Source: Colletes latitarsis (taxonomy: Eukaryota; Arthropoda; Insecta; Hymenoptera; Colletidae). Taken from it: a DNA stretch of 64,000 nt. Below, in pieces: positions 1 through 11,724 of this stretch; the stretch's first letter is position 1; the number at the start of each line of letters is the position of its first letter. Under the pieces are notes generated by a model. The model searched no databases. It was not told where the DNA came from and worked only from the letters and a program-made list of their open reading frames with translations. The translations under genes and the position numbers were made by a program. The DNA is taken from assembly GCF_051014445.1 (NCBI RefSeq), contig NC_135141.1, positions 24,947,422-25,011,421 of the forward strand, written 5' to 3'.

Positions 1-445
1 GTGCCGCGACCGGCGTATCGAAAACTACGTTCGCGTAGCGAATATTGCCGCCTCGCTGTTAAACATTCTTTCGACGGGCTGACGATCGAACCGTGTTTGT
101 ATCTAGCCACCCGGTACATCGTGGAAGATTCAACCGGCGACAGAGATTGTTGCGAAACGCTCTCCGGCACGGCGAGCAAAAGCTCTCGGCGTCTACTCGA
201 TATCCGCGGGGTAAGTGCACTCGGGGATTCGGTGCAACCTTAAAAACTTTTCGTAATAAATCAGTACACAATACGACAGGCTGGAATCGGACAAATCTCG
301 TTAGTCGAGTCGAAGAAGTTTGAGTCTCCCTCTGTGGAGAGAGAGCAGAGAGGCCGGTTCACCTTGGTTGCTGGAACCCATCTGCATGCGGGGACCACGG
401 CCGAAGCAGGAGGGAGAAGAACACGAAACGAAAAACGAACGGGAA

Positions 446-470
446 GACGAAGAAGAAGAAGAAGAAGAAA
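446..470. repeat. GAA microsatellite
   Basis: An almost uninterrupted run of GAA/AAG triplets, about eight units. It creates a glutamate-rich false ORF on the plus strand. Simple-sequence repeat with no other visible role. Confidence 0.8.
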
Positions 471-1361
471 AGGAAATCGAAGCTAGGGGAACGACATTCC
501 AACTGGGGTTGGGACGAGAAGCGTCATCCCGTGGAAAGCCGACGCTACCTTTACGTACCTTCGCCAGCGATACGACCTCGTCGCTAAATCCTCGGATCGG
601 TCAACCAGTTTATACGCTTTTCTCCGACGATTAATAACCCCCGCCGGCATACGTTCGACGAAACAAAAATCCGGAACGGGCGGGACCGACGGAAATAATT
701 AAAGACCCAAAGCCCCGGAAAATTTCTCCTGCTCGAATTATAAAACGGATTGCGATCGGATAACGAAATCGCGATCGCGCGCGGGGGTGTGTGGATATTT
801 TAATCTCGACTCGCGATGCAACTTCCGTAAATCAGATTACAGGGGATAGCGCGTTAAATCATGATGCACGAGGCGTATTGCGTCAAACGAGTAAATTACA
901 TTATTAAATCTTCCGAGCCCCGGAGCTTCGTTTGGTGTCTATCCCTGCGACGGAGAAGCGTTACGAGTCATTAATGCAAATCCCGGTAATTACGATTAAT
1001 GCACGTATTTATTAATCAGAACGGAGGAGGCTGTACAAGGAAGAATACCGAAAATTTCTGAGCGTAAAAAAATACGTAATGCCTAAATCGCCGTGGCGTA
1101 TCTCGCGTGCAAAATCGTGCGAGACAAACAAACACGCGGAACGTTGCGCAAGCCTTAATTAAAGCCAGCGCCGTCTAATTAACGCAGAACACACAGTTTA
1201 CTCTTACGAGAATACAATGTTCATTATGAAAATTGTACAGTGGCCCGTTAATTATTTTTCGAACGCATCGATGGAAGGTAAACACGCGAAACTACGGAGG
1301 CTAGAATAAATTCATCGCGGGAAAAGCAAGTTGAAAAGGTAATCGCATCGAGTGGGTTATA

Positions 1362-1859
1362 CATGTTCAGCCACCCTTGGAAAAAATTTTAATGGGAGAT
1401 TCTAGAGGCCAAAATAAGACAAAAATCATGAATATCAATTTGTTGATTGAGGTTTCGTTAAAAATTTAAAAATTTCAAATCATTCACGGAAAAATTATTT
1501 TCGGTTGCAAGGGTCAAGTACAATCATTTTTGGTGAATAGACATACCCCTAAAATCCTATCCACTTTCGAGAAAAAAATTCAGGAAGGTGGACAAATTTT
1601 TCGACGTAATTGAAAAGTTTTAAATCGTTCTAAAAAAATTATTTTTAGTTGCAGGGGTCGATTACAAGTATTTTTGGTGAATATACATACCCTCGAAATC
1701 CTACGTGCTTTCGAGAAAAAAAATTCTTCACCGAAAATATACTGTGTGGCCGGGAATGTTTCTATAACTTTTTAACGAAGCCTCAATCAACAAATTAGTA
1801 TCCTTGATTTTCGACTTATTTTGACCTCTAGAATCTCCCATGCGTGGCCAAACAACCTG
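1362..1859. mobile_element. Terminal-inverted-repeat element, copy A (degenerate)
   Basis: A 498-bp copy of the repeat family also seen at 20662, 21627, 36929 and 42723. The left end reads like CAGGGTGTTCGGCCACCC with point changes. The body then contains the family hallmark (TGGGAGATTCTAGAGGCC, then an AAATAAGAC segment), and the right end is the reverse complement (CTCTAGAATCTCCCA ... CCTG). Both ends abut TA, which fits a TA target-site duplication. No transposase is encoded, so the copy is non-autonomous. The interior carries two diverged repeats of an internal module ending in a run of A and T. The left and right ends have accumulated several mismatches, so it is an old insertion. Superfamily assignment (Tc1/mariner-like because of the TA flanks) is inference. 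Confidence 0.75.
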
Positions 1860-4800
1860 TATATTTTGAAAAGTGGAGCCATCGCCTCCGTCGAAACAAC
1901 TATTTTTACAAGGTCTAAATTTGATTTTACCCGCGACGCATCGACAAAGGAATATCCTCTGCGGAGGGTCGGCGAACGAGGAGCAAAATATCGCACAAAA
2001 AGCTGGAGTTATGGAGGCCCCGGAAGCAACGATATCGGTTACACAAAAAGCGCGACAATCTTGCGACGCGTCGTCGTTCGGACGTTCCATCACGCCGGCG
2101 GACGTAATTGAACCGAATCAGAAATTACGGAAAAAAGTAATACAAAAACGAAAGAAAAAAACGAAGAGAGCAGGGATGCTGCGGGCGAAGAGTTTCGTCC
2201 GCGAAAACACTTACGGGCGTAGATGCGCGAAGTAAAAGAGAATCACCGCTGGACGCCGGCCAAATCGAGTATGGATTTTTAATTGTTACGCCAGGACGCG
2301 ACCGCGGCGGCGGCGGCGTCGTTTCAAAAGTACGGAATTGAGAGTAACGCGGTGCCTGGCTGTCGGTTTAATTGAATGACGATAAATCGAAAGGGACGGA
2401 GAAAGAGTTGACGGAAAGAGCGGGAGGATGCATAACCGATCAACTCGCGTTTCGAGGCACACGTACGGTACACCCGCCGACAGACGATAAATAAAGTTGA
2501 CCGCCAATCGGACGGCCGAGCTAGCAATCGATAGCGACCGGTCTTTGATTAATTACAGGAGCCACGCGCGACCGTTCGTATCGAATTAACTATTCGATGT
2601 ATTTTTAAAATTCGCTCGACGCTAGGGAGCTCCGTGTTTCGACGGAGTTTAATCGTAAAAATGGTCGATTTTTCGTAAAACACCGTGTGGGACGTCCACG
2701 ATTATACGCCGCCGTTGCGGAGGACTATCCGAAGAAAAGATCTCCCGGACGCCAGAGAAGAAAAAACGGATTAGGGGTTGGTCGAAAGATGGGTTCGAGA
2801 AATCCCGCGGATTTCGAGCTCTCTGTCGTACTCGGCCACCCTCCGGGATCCTCTCGCGCCCCATGGGAAATCGGTCTAAACGGGGTTGTCCGAAACAGGT
2901 TTTCGAAGATCACCGCGGCGTTTCGACGAGTAGCTGCTTCGGATGACCGTGACAAATCGTCGCCGCCTCGGGACTAACGCTGCGAGACTATCAATCACGA
3001 TGAGAGATATTCAAATGGTGGAGCCAGTCCATTAAAAATAGATCTTTCGCGCGGCAGAAGAGAAAGACGATCCATTTATCAACTCATTATACGAACGTTT
3101 CGATACGGTCGCGGATACCTTGATGCCCCTTGAAGGTACGAGAGGAGCGTCGAATCGCTCGTTGTCGCGATAAAATACAAACATTCGTAAACGAAGTCGC
3201 AAGCTGCCGCGACGTTTATCGGCAGCGAATAAAAATAACGGGGGGAAAAAATGTCGAATAGGGAGAAATCTGACTCGGTACGTCCCTGAGTCGAAGTTAT
3301 CCGAGCTCCATGAGAGAGCCGATTATATTAAATGGCTGGTAAAACGGTCTGCTTAACATAGCGTTTATCTGCTCCTCTTGGTTTTAGTACTTTTTCACTG
3401 CCTCGTCAGCCATTGCCCATAAACTCTACTACAAGCCTTGCCTCTTTCTCTCTCTCTCTCTGTACAGCCCTCGTCGCTTGGTCTCCGTTACCCTATACAT
3501 TTTTCTCTGTACCTTCGTCTGACCTACGCTCGCGTACATGCACGGACAGCCACCCATGTGTTTCTGCCTGTGCGAGAACGCGACCGTGTATACTTAGCAC
3601 GGACTCATAAAGAATACAAAACCATTAAAACGACTGATCCTCTTGAGTGCGCTCATCATACTTCGACGCCTTTTTTGTTTACGTAAATCCTCTTTACGCT
3701 CTCGACTCTGTCTCACTTTCTTCGTATCGGACGACGAAAGAACCCTTTAACGGTGGCCATTGAGCCATGGGGATTCCGCGTGTCGCTTAAACCTCGAATA
3801 CGTTTAACTTCCGACAAAATACAATACTATAGAAATGAAAATATAAAATATCGTAAATCCTCTAATTATCGCCAAAGTACACTCGAGTAAAAAGTGTAGG
3901 AGGAAACCAGAAGCGGTATATCTTTTGTCTACGTTCGCTTAAAAAAGGTCCAGTTTCCTGGTTCTAGACTGATCCTGCAGGAAAAAGAGCATCGTTTCGC
4001 GACGATGGGGCTAGCCTCCCTTTCGAATTTTTATCGAAGAGACATATACAACGGACGCTGTACGTGGAATGTCGTCGACGCCGAACCCTCGACCAGCACA
4101 ATACCACCCTCGTCGCGAGAAAGAAGGAGACTAGCTGGCCGCTAGGAGAGGAGGGGACAGCGAGGAACAAGAGAGAGAGGAAGAGAGAAAAATGTGTGTA
4201 GGATATACACATATACTTACGGCAGAACGACGTGAAAGAGGGTGGCTTAGCATGAGGGGCGTGGTGGCTCCACCACCCCCATCAAACGACCAGGCAGAAA
4301 CTACTTTTGGGGTAGCCGACCCACACACCTCCTGCTCTCCACCTCAGTCCCCCTTATGCCCCTTGTCGGGTCGAGGCAAGCCAAGCCAGAGCCAGCCAGC
4401 CACCCCTCGCACCCGAAAAATAATTGCGCGTTTCGTGGTCTCTTGATCCGCGCGTAAAAGTAATCCAAACATCGCATAAAAATTATGTTTACGAGTTTCG
4501 AATGGGCACAGGGGTCGACCCTGCACCGCGCGCCCAAAACGTATCAACAGCCTCTCTCCACTCGCTCGAGTCTAGATAGGGATCTCTCGTTCTAGGAATT
4601 TCTCAGATTGTTTAGAACTGCTCGCATGCGAGAGGCGGACCCGGTGCACGCGAGTTACGAGGTGATCGCCCGTACTTTTATGGAGCGTTCCCTCTTATCT
4701 CGTCGGCGTCTATTTAATCGGTACCCGTTTATCGTAAGTTTCGGGAGATGGTGACCGACGATACACGATTCGGATTACTACGCTTCTAGCGAATACCGTG

Positions 4801-5091
4801 ACGAATTACTTTTCGAAAAATGATTCAACGAGCGCGACCCAATCTTATTCTGTGATTCTAATTCGATGCTTGCTCGCTTTGATACGCGCGAAATCGAAGT
4901 TTAAAATATTCCATTAATTTTCGAGCAGCAACAGGACAAACTGCAGATTTTCTGACGTGTCTTAATTTATGGGATACGTTCACGGCACACCGGTAAATAT
5001 TGGATCACGATTTGTGACGCACGGTCACACGAACGGCTCGAGTGCCGTCTCGTCACAACCAGCCGGATTAAATAAGAAAGTAAAAACTCAC

Positions 5092-6001
5092 CTGTTTTCT
5101 CCTTGATCTCGCACAAAACCGAAAACAGGGCCGGCTTCATTCTGTGACAGTTCAAGGTGTGTTTCCTGGTGAAACAGAGGAGAAAACGTAAGTCGTAGTG
5201 TACGATCGAATAGTATTCGCGATAACGAAACACGAATCCAAAAATAAAGGTAATCCGTACGCGGCGTGTTTGAACGTAAGAAGCGAGAACGTTTTGGCAA
5301 ACGTTGCACGATCGTGGACCAATAACGCGAAGATAAATGCGGCCTTATCGCGCACTCGTATGCCTGTATACAACCTACGTTACAGCTTGTCATTACCAGT
5401 ACACGTACTATACTCGTCATTTAATGGTTTACCCGACGCCATAAAATCTTAAAAACCATCGTAAAAATAATGTTTACTTTCCCCGGAAACGGAATCGTGC
5501 CGTGAGACACTTTAAAGCGATCAACATAACCTGTTTTCATCGCAGTTTTCTATATATTAATAAACGTAACGCCGAACGCCGAAAACTAATCGATCGTATT
5601 ATCTAGAAACGGTGTTAGCGAAAATAACGTGCGAAAAGAAACGATTGGAATTGGAGATATTTCAACGGGATGGAAACGCGTAAGAAATCGTGTAGAAAAT
5701 TCAAACACCGAGATATATCTTGGAGGTATTAAAAAATGGCGGCTGATCGGATCTGAAATGGGACCAACCTTGCTTGTGCCTCGTCCAAACTCTGATCGGT
5801 GATGTTCATGATTTGTTGGAGTATTTCACCGATATCTTGCTTCCTAGCTTCAGCAGCCTGATCCGGACCCTGTGTCGCGGTTCCATCGACGGGACCCATG
5901 CTTCCGTACCCGGCGGTATTTTGGGCCCCCTGGCCCTGGTTCCCTCCCATTAGACCAACACCTGATCCACCGTGTTGCAACATCCTGCTAGTTTCATCCA
6001 T
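5092..6001 (-). CDS. exd: Extradenticle (PBX-type TALE homeodomain protein), first two coding exons
   Basis: Extradenticle is a nuclear TALE homeodomain protein that binds DNA together with HOX proteins and Homothorax/MEIS. Coding exon 1 is 6001-5769 and exon 2 is 5165-5092, with a 603-bp intron; both have clean GT/AG borders and joining them keeps frame. Exon 1 starts MDETSRMLQ, runs through a Gly/Gln-rich stretch, then enters the PBC-A domain with RKQDIGEILQQIMNITDQS and LDEAQAR. Exon 2 continues KHTLNCHRMKPALFSVL and CEIKEKT, the near-invariant PBC-A sequence of the family. The ATG at 6001 is the only in-frame methionine, and Drosophila exd has a similar short N-terminus. Only about 102 codons are present out of roughly 370-430 usual for the family. 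The remaining PBC-B and homeodomain exons are not in the window and must lie beyond the left edge. The GTGAG donor at the end of exon 2 (5091-5090) confirms that the transcript continues leftward. Confidence 0.96.
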
Positions 6002-7300
6002 CAACCGTGGACTACACACTGGGAATATTATCCGCCGCCCCTTCTCTTCTTTTCTTGTCTTTTTCTTGGTTTCTTTGTGCCGTCGCAAGAATGAATTCGT
6101 TCACGCAGCAGACAACACTCGCGGACTATGGTCTATCGTATACCAGGTGTCGCGGAAAAACACGATCGTAGAAACAACCGTCCCGCTCTTTCACTTAACA
6201 ATGACGGCGACGACTCCAGTACTTCGAGGAAATACGTTCCATGCACGTGCTCTCTCTCTTTCTCTCTCTCTCTCTCTTTCTCTTTCTTTCTCTCTCGCTC
6301 TCTCTCCCTCTCACTCGTGCGACACTTCATATATGGAAGCCCAGGCAGCAGGCATGCACTTGTAAAAATATAATCTCTCGTAAATAATGTGTACCAAATA
6401 TTCCTTCGGGGCGATCCACAAAGACAAGGAATTCCTGTAATGCGCGGCACGATCGGGTCGCTTGGAGGTTATGCCGCCGTGGCCTTTGTCTCTTACGTAT
6501 CTCGTTTGGCGTTTTAACTCGTTCTCGCTTCTCTTGATCACTTTTCGTCTCTCGCTTGCTCGCTCACGCTTTCATTCTGCGTCTACCTTTCTGGATGCCC
6601 TTCGTTACCCTTTTTACTTCTGTTTCAGCTTTGTCTTCGTATCTTGTCTTCCTTGCCTTAGGAGCATTCCACGTTGCGTGACTAATAATCGGTTTCTAGA
6701 TTGGTATACACACTACGAGGATGATAAAAACGGTGCAGCTTCGGCAGCTTTAAACTTGACGGATTGTCGGATTTTACGTATACACGATTGTGTCGACGGT
6801 CGGCGTCGTGCCCGGGCCGCATGCACTCTCCTTTCACTCGCTCCTTCCTTCGCTTGGCAAGGATACGTTGTAGAAGCTGAGGAAAATCGGCGTTCTTCGA
6901 GCCATCCGCGCACGGACGTCACACACCAACTCTCCCTCCGCCTTACAAGGCAACGCGCGGACCGACCGTTTCTGTCGCTCTTTTCACTCTTCTCGGCCGC
7001 GAGCGACTGGTACGCTCCTGATGCACACGCGTGTACATGCGTCTGTGTGCACATAGAGTACTTGGTGTAGGTGCGTGCGTGCGCCAATCGGCGGCCATTA
7101 TAGCCGCCTCGACCAATCAGAGCGTTCGATTCATTCCCTTCTTTCTCCGACCAAAGCGTGTTCCTCGCTCGCTCTATCGTGTTATTGTCCGCGTGCGCAT
7201 CCACTTTATTTACGACGCGACCTCGTCGCTTTTCGTAATCCGTTCTCCTTAACCTGTACCGCGTACGTTTCAAATTTCCCCGAACCTTGATAAAAATGTA
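6002..7300 (-). promoter_or_regulatory. exd 5' UTR and probable promoter region
   Basis: Immediately upstream of the exd start codon there is a long CT/GA microsatellite (6250-6313), which on the exd strand reads as repeated GAGAG, the binding motif of GAGA factor in insects. Further upstream, 7081-7125 carries two CCAAT boxes (near 7083 and 7112) around a short inverted repeat GGCGGC/GCCGCC that encloses CCATTATA. This arrangement resembles a TATA-less developmental promoter. The transcription start and any 5' UTR intron cannot be fixed from sequence alone. No other gene is supported here; the ORFs over 100 codons long on both strands are low-complexity or codon-random. Confidence 0.5.
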
Positions 7301-8255
7301 TCAAAACTGATCCTTCGATACACCGTCCGTAAATCCGTTGGAAAATATATAATTTTATTCAAACAAATTGACGTCTTTTACCTTGTATCCCGACAGGCGC
7401 AAACTCCGCCCATTCCTTCGACTTCTTTTTTTTCCTTCACCACTAACGTTTCATCTAAGAGTTTACGTCATTATTCTACAAAGTTTTACCGAAAAAATAA
7501 TCAAAACCGAGCGGATAATCGTAATCTAGCCTTACTGAATGCTGTGCGAATAAAATGATAGAACTTCGTGCTTGAGAAATGTAAATTACGAGTGCAATAA
7601 GGCGCAAGTCCATTACAAAAACATGGCTACGAATTCAACCATTTATAAAACGCGGGAAAATACAAATATTTGATCAGACTTCAATTTTATTGCTCTAAAA
7701 TTCTTATATTTAAACTCATTTCTGTTTGGAATTTCAATTACCATTTACTTTTTCAAAATGAAAAATAAAGTTGTTATTGAGTTTCTTTTTTAAGATTAAT
7801 GTTACATCGTAATACGTAACATATTTGTTGAAAACAAATTTTAATCAAAATGAAACATTCAAACAGATCTAATATACTCTTGACCATTGTTTAACAAATA
7901 TTTAACAATAAATATGATTAACTTAACATTTCAACATACCTATTCCCATGACACCGAGTTTGCGTTCATTTAACCTAGTCTCGCTTTAAAGTTATCATCT
8001 CCACGTTGCGTTATTCTGCATCTCAAGTTTTAAAATTTACATTTATTTGTTTACACTGACAATTTTCACAATTTGGTTTCAATCTATATTAACCAATTTA
8101 ATATTTATACTTAAATTTGGAGAGTATCAAAGCATGTTGAAATCTTCGCCGTGTTTACAACGGTGTAACTAATAAGCGTAACATACAACTACAAATAAAC
8201 CGACGTAAAAAAACACATTACAAATTGTGATATATTCGACATTTTTTATTTGAAT
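7301..8255. other. AT-rich intergenic region between exd and the RRM gene
   Basis: Base composition drops sharply to strongly AT-rich near 7300 and stays so until about 15 kb. The stretch separates two divergent genes and should hold the promoter of the RRM gene, probably in its last 200 bp. No TATA or other diagnostic element was distinguished, and nothing else was recognised. Confidence 0.5.
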
Positions 8256-9113
8256 ATGGATATATCAAAGTATTATGCTAGAAAAAGTGACGGTTCTTAT
8301 GTTGTGCATTTTCCTAATGCTCAAGGAACAAGTTTGGATGAACTTAACAAAATATTTTCTGCTTTTGGTAAAGTTTTATCTGTGGATGATCGAGGATTGT
8401 GCTTTGTCAGATATCAACATCTAATGGATGCAAAAACTTGTATTGAATCTTTACAAAATCATCCGTTTATAAAAATTTTACCGCATAAATCTAAACAAAA
8501 GCAAAATCTAAACACGAAGACTAGAAAGACAAATAATCAAAATTATTCTGGAAATGAATCCTGCAATAGTCAATCAAAAGATACAAAGACTTTGAAATCA
8601 TTCAAGAAAAATGTAGATGATCAGAAATACAGTGAATCAGTCTGTTCTGAAAGCAGTTGTACTAATTCGTTAAAGAGTATTGACAATGATAGTCGTTCCT
8701 CTAGAGCATCATCCTTAAAATACTTTGTTAACAAAGATACAAAGAAAAATAAAAGTTCATGTGATAAAAGTGAAATTCCATCATTGATTTCCAATGACCA
8801 AATATTTATGTCTGACAATGGATATTCTACATTGAATGGAATAGCTGTACCAGCTCAAGAAGTAATTGTAGCTAATGTCCATCCTAAATTTGGAATACAT
8901 TACATACTGCATCTATTTGAAAAATATAACCCAATATCTGCATCATTTATGACAATAATACCAAAAACAAAAATTAGATATTGTCATGTTTACTTTCAAA
9001 CACCTGAAGAAGCATTAGCAGTCGAGAAAGAATTCGATATGCAAGTCTTGCATGGAAACAATCTTATTGTTTTAAGATCACAGAAATTAATGCAGGATAT
9101 CCTTGTAATATAA
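8256..9113 (+). CDS. Protein with two RNA-recognition-motif-like domains, function unknown
   Basis: A single uninterrupted ORF of 285 codons starting at the ATG at 8256; an in-frame TTG six bases earlier is ignored. Residues about 14-75 look like an RRM: an RNP2-like strand SYVVHF (14-19), then an RNP1-like octamer RGLCFVRY (46-53). A middle section (about 80-195) is rich in Lys, Ser, Asn and acidic residues and looks disordered. Residues about 202-275 form a second RRM-like fold with VIVANV as RNP2 and RYCHVYFQ in the RNP1 position, less canonical because the glycine and usual aromatics are partly replaced. The protein is likely an RNA-binding or protein-binding factor; I do not recognise the orthologue. 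Codon use is AT-rich, matching its surroundings. A poly(A) signal follows at 9185. The absence of introns could mean an ancient intronless gene or a retrocopy. Confidence 0.82.
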   Translation: MDISKYYARKSDGSYVVHFPNAQGTSLDELNKIFSAFGKVLSVDDRGLCFVRYQHLMDAKTCIESLQNHPFIKILPHKSKQKQNLNTKTRKTNNQNYSGNESCNSQSKDTKTLKSFKKNVDDQKYSESVCSESSCTNSLKSIDNDSRSSRASSLKYFVNKDTKKNKSSCDKSEIPSLISNDQIFMSDNGYSTLNGIAVPAQEVIVANVHPKFGIHYILHLFEKYNPISASFMTIIPKTKIRYCHVYFQTPEEALAVEKEFDMQVLHGNNLIVLRSQKLMQDILVI

Positions 9114-9184
9114 ATGTAGTTTTTTATATTAAATTTTGTGTACAATATAAATGTGTTTTTTTAATGATTTACATACAAATGTTC

Positions 9185-9190
9185 AATAAA
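9185..9190 (+). terminator. Poly(A) signal of the RRM gene
   Basis: A canonical AATAAA lies about 70 bases after the stop codon, followed within 20 bases by TG-rich sequence. This is the expected 3'-end signal for the RRM-protein mRNA. Confidence 0.65.
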
Positions 9191-9539
9191 ATTGTGTCAT
9201 CAGGTACTAAAATGTAATACAAACGATCATAACTAGATACTGAATTTCTGTACACTTGAACTAACTGTGAAATTTAAAACATCCTGTATAATAGATCATA
9301 GTAGTGTTTAAATATGCATAAATGTACTGTTCAAATAGTCTTCACAATTTGTAATATGTTTCTCAGGTATTTGTTACACTTGATGCTAATTATTTGTAAA
9401 TGAATAATTCTGTAACATCACGTTCTAGATGAAAAATTGTAACAGTTTATGTATAGAAATATTTTTTATACCCATTTATAATTAAAGACTACCTGTTAAT
9501 TATGTCTAGTTAATATCTAATACTTTTCTAATAAAAATC

Positions 9540-9764
9540 TAGTTTTTAAGAAATAAAAAATTATAAATTTTTAAGGGGGTGTTAAACGTCAATTTTTTAT
9601 GTTCCATAGAATTAAGAAAAAAAATAAAACTGATGCTTTATATCAGATTTCGTCGCAAAGTCTTTGCCTATATTTAAGTATCTACAATTCTTTTCATGTA
9701 AAAATGTATAAAATTGTTGAAGTTACAGTTTCAGTGAAGTCCCTTACCGTTCTGTACGGACGAA
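9540..9764. other. AT-rich intergenic lead-in to tandem repeat
   Basis: AT-rich sequence downstream of the RRM gene. It contains a GGGGGTGTTAAAC segment whose flanks resemble the junctions of the adjacent tandem repeat units, so it may be a diverged partial unit. No gene is visible. Confidence 0.35.
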
Positions 9765-10460
9765 AAAAACATGCTAAACATTCCCTCCAAATTTGATGCT
9801 AATCGATTAACTAAAACTTGAGGTGTACCTATATTATGGACACACGTTCATAATTTTATTAATTTTACGAATTCAAGCAATATCCATTGTTAAAAATGTT
9901 TCCCGGGTCATATACTTTTAGAAAATAAAATTTAAAACATCGATTTTTTGAAAGTTCTCGAATATAGAATGTCTTCTTAACACCCTCGCTTTATGAGGAT
10001 GATAAAAACATATGCTAAAGATTCCCTCCAAATTTGATGCCAATCGGTCAACTAAAACTTAAGGCGTACCTGTATTAACTATCATTAATTTTACGAATTA
10101 AGGCAATATCCACTGTTAAAAATAATTTCCGGGACATGTACTTTTAGAAAATAAAATTTAAAAAATCAATTTTTTGAAGGTTCTCAAATATAGAATATTT
10201 TCGTAGCTCCTTCAATTTATGAAAACGATAAAAACATATGCTAAAGATTCCCTCCAAATTTGATGCAATCGATTAACTGAAACTTACGGTGTATCAATAT
10301 TATGGACATACGTCCATAATTTTGTTAATTTTACAAATTAAGGCAATACCCATTGTTAAAAATATTTTCCAGAACATATACTTTTAGAAAATAGAATTTA
10401 AAAAATCGATTTTTTTAAGGTTCTCGACTATAGAATATCTTCGTAACTCCCTCGTTTTAC
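9765..10460. repeat. Tandem repeat, three units of about 230 bp
   Basis: Three head-to-tail units start near 9765, 10003 and 10229. Each opens with an (A)n CATATGCTAAAGATTCCCTCC segment followed by AAATTTGATGC, then a TTAATTTTACGAATT block, an ACTTTTAGAAAATA block, an ATCGATTTTTTGAA block, and a TATAGAAT ... CTC end. Spacings are about 238 and 226 bp. The units differ by scattered substitutions and small indels, including loss of a central segment in the second unit. It lies between the RRM gene and SURF6 and ends about 120 bp before the SURF6 start codon. It could be a local satellite or a tandem remnant of a mobile element. Confidence 0.8.
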
Positions 10461-10582
10461 GAGTTTGCGTAGTAAATTTCAATTTCTAACCTATACATTG
10501 AAATATTAAGTTTTGAAAGTGAAAACGTGTTTGTAGTTGTTCTTTTGTAACGCTGGTTTTTATTTACATTCTGATCTCGCAC

Positions 10583-11724
10583 ATGTGTGTTGCAAAAAAT
10601 ATGCAGTCAAAACCATTTAATGAAAGTGTTGCCAAGCATTTACTACAACAAGAAAATGACTTCATCTTACAAATATTTTCAAAAACACCGTTGCCTTTTG
10701 CTAAACAAGGTTGAAATATAATGAAATAAATATAACCTTTAAATTTTCATATTTTCAGTGACGATAAACGTTAAAATCTTATTAGTTTCAGGTGAACAGG
10801 ATCAGTTAGTAACACAGTATGTAAAAGCTGTACCAAAAGGTTTATATTCATTGGCATCTTTGTATTGTATGAAACTCTTTCTCTTTTAAATGTAATTATC
10901 TTTTATTACACAGGTAAAGTGTTCCTAAAATTAAGCGAGAACATGAATCGAGCAAACACGTTTAAGGAGCTACATACTAAACTTGAAGGATTAAAGAATG
11001 TTAAAAAACTAAAGTACAAAGACAAAAAGTTGAAAAAGAATTTGAAAACCAGAATAAAAAAGATTTCAAAGAGAGAAGAACGGGTAATACAAAACAAGTT
11101 GATTAAAACAGAACAAAATGCAGCTGGATTATCTAAAATTAAAAAAGAAGATGGGGAAATGCCAAAAATTCCAAGACCAAAACCTGTGTTTAATTCAGAA
11201 GGTAAAATGGTGTTCAGCAAATTTGATTTTTCTGAAATTGGAACTAAAAAAAAACCACCTAAAACTGAAAAAGATCCAAAGAAACTTTTAATTCAGTTGA
11301 AACAGAAAAAAGAAAAATTGAAAACAATGGAGCAATCGGGTGAAAAAGAAAAAGTTCAAGAGCTCAAAGAAAAAGATGCATGGAAATCTGTTCTGGCAAA
11401 AGCCAGTGGTGAGAAAGTAAGCAAAGCAATATTTAAACTTATGTACATTGTTTACAACTTTAAGAAAATGTTTAAATATTTTGTATTGTCGTATTGTTAC
11501 AGGTGAAAGACGATCCTGTTTTACTGAAACGCACAATAAGTAAAAATGAACAGAAGAAGAAACATAGTGCTAAGAAATGGGAATCTAGATTAGAAACTGT
11601 ACAGAAAGGACTTCAAAAAAGGCAAGAAAAACGACAAGAAAACATCATGAAACGGAAAAAAGATAATAAATTAAATAAAAAGAAGAAAGCTGCTAAAAAG
11701 GGACGCGCGATGCCTGGATTTTAA
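10583..11724 (+). CDS. Surf6: Surfeit locus protein 6 homologue (SURF6/Rrp14)
   Basis: SURF6 is a nucleolar protein of the Rrp14 family that binds nucleic acid and takes part in rRNA processing and ribosomal subunit assembly. Four exons with GT/AG borders fit: 10583-10709, 10792-10839, 10914-11416 and 11503-11724. Together they total 900 bases, giving 299 residues in one continuous frame. The N-terminus MCVAKNMQSKPFNESV is followed by a very basic region. The SURF6 core is clear in exon 3: PVFNSEGKMVFSKFDF, then KKLLIQLKQKKEKLK and a KDAWKSVLAKASGEK block. Exon 4 has the family's C-terminal signature KDDPVLLKRTISKNE, a KKWESRLE block and a lysine-rich end (KKGRAMPGF). The length is slightly below that of vertebrate SURF6. 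A second in-frame ATG at 10601 is an alternative start. A convergent minus-strand exon begins only about 570 bases downstream. Confidence 0.95.

Larger units (their letters stand above)
1..5091. other. Non-coding stretch, probably exd intron
   Basis: No convincing coding exon was found on either strand. The next exd exon should encode a conserved acidic EEEPPDP-type segment followed by a long PBC/homeodomain region, and I could not find it here on the minus strand. This DNA is therefore most likely intronic to exd. It holds one transposon copy (1362-1859), a GAA microsatellite (446-470), CT runs near 3450-3462, and several TAATTA-type cores near 1000-1260 that could bind homeodomain proteins but are also common by chance in AT-rich DNA. 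Confidence 0.55.

Noticed and set aside
1..5091. Search for exd exon 3 (EEEPPDP-type segment and homeodomain)
   Set aside because: No minus-strand sequence matching these invariant segments was found; the exons must be left of the window.
6133..6450. Minus-strand ORF with a long Arg-Glu repeat
   Set aside because: It is a translation of the CT/GA microsatellite in the exd 5' region.
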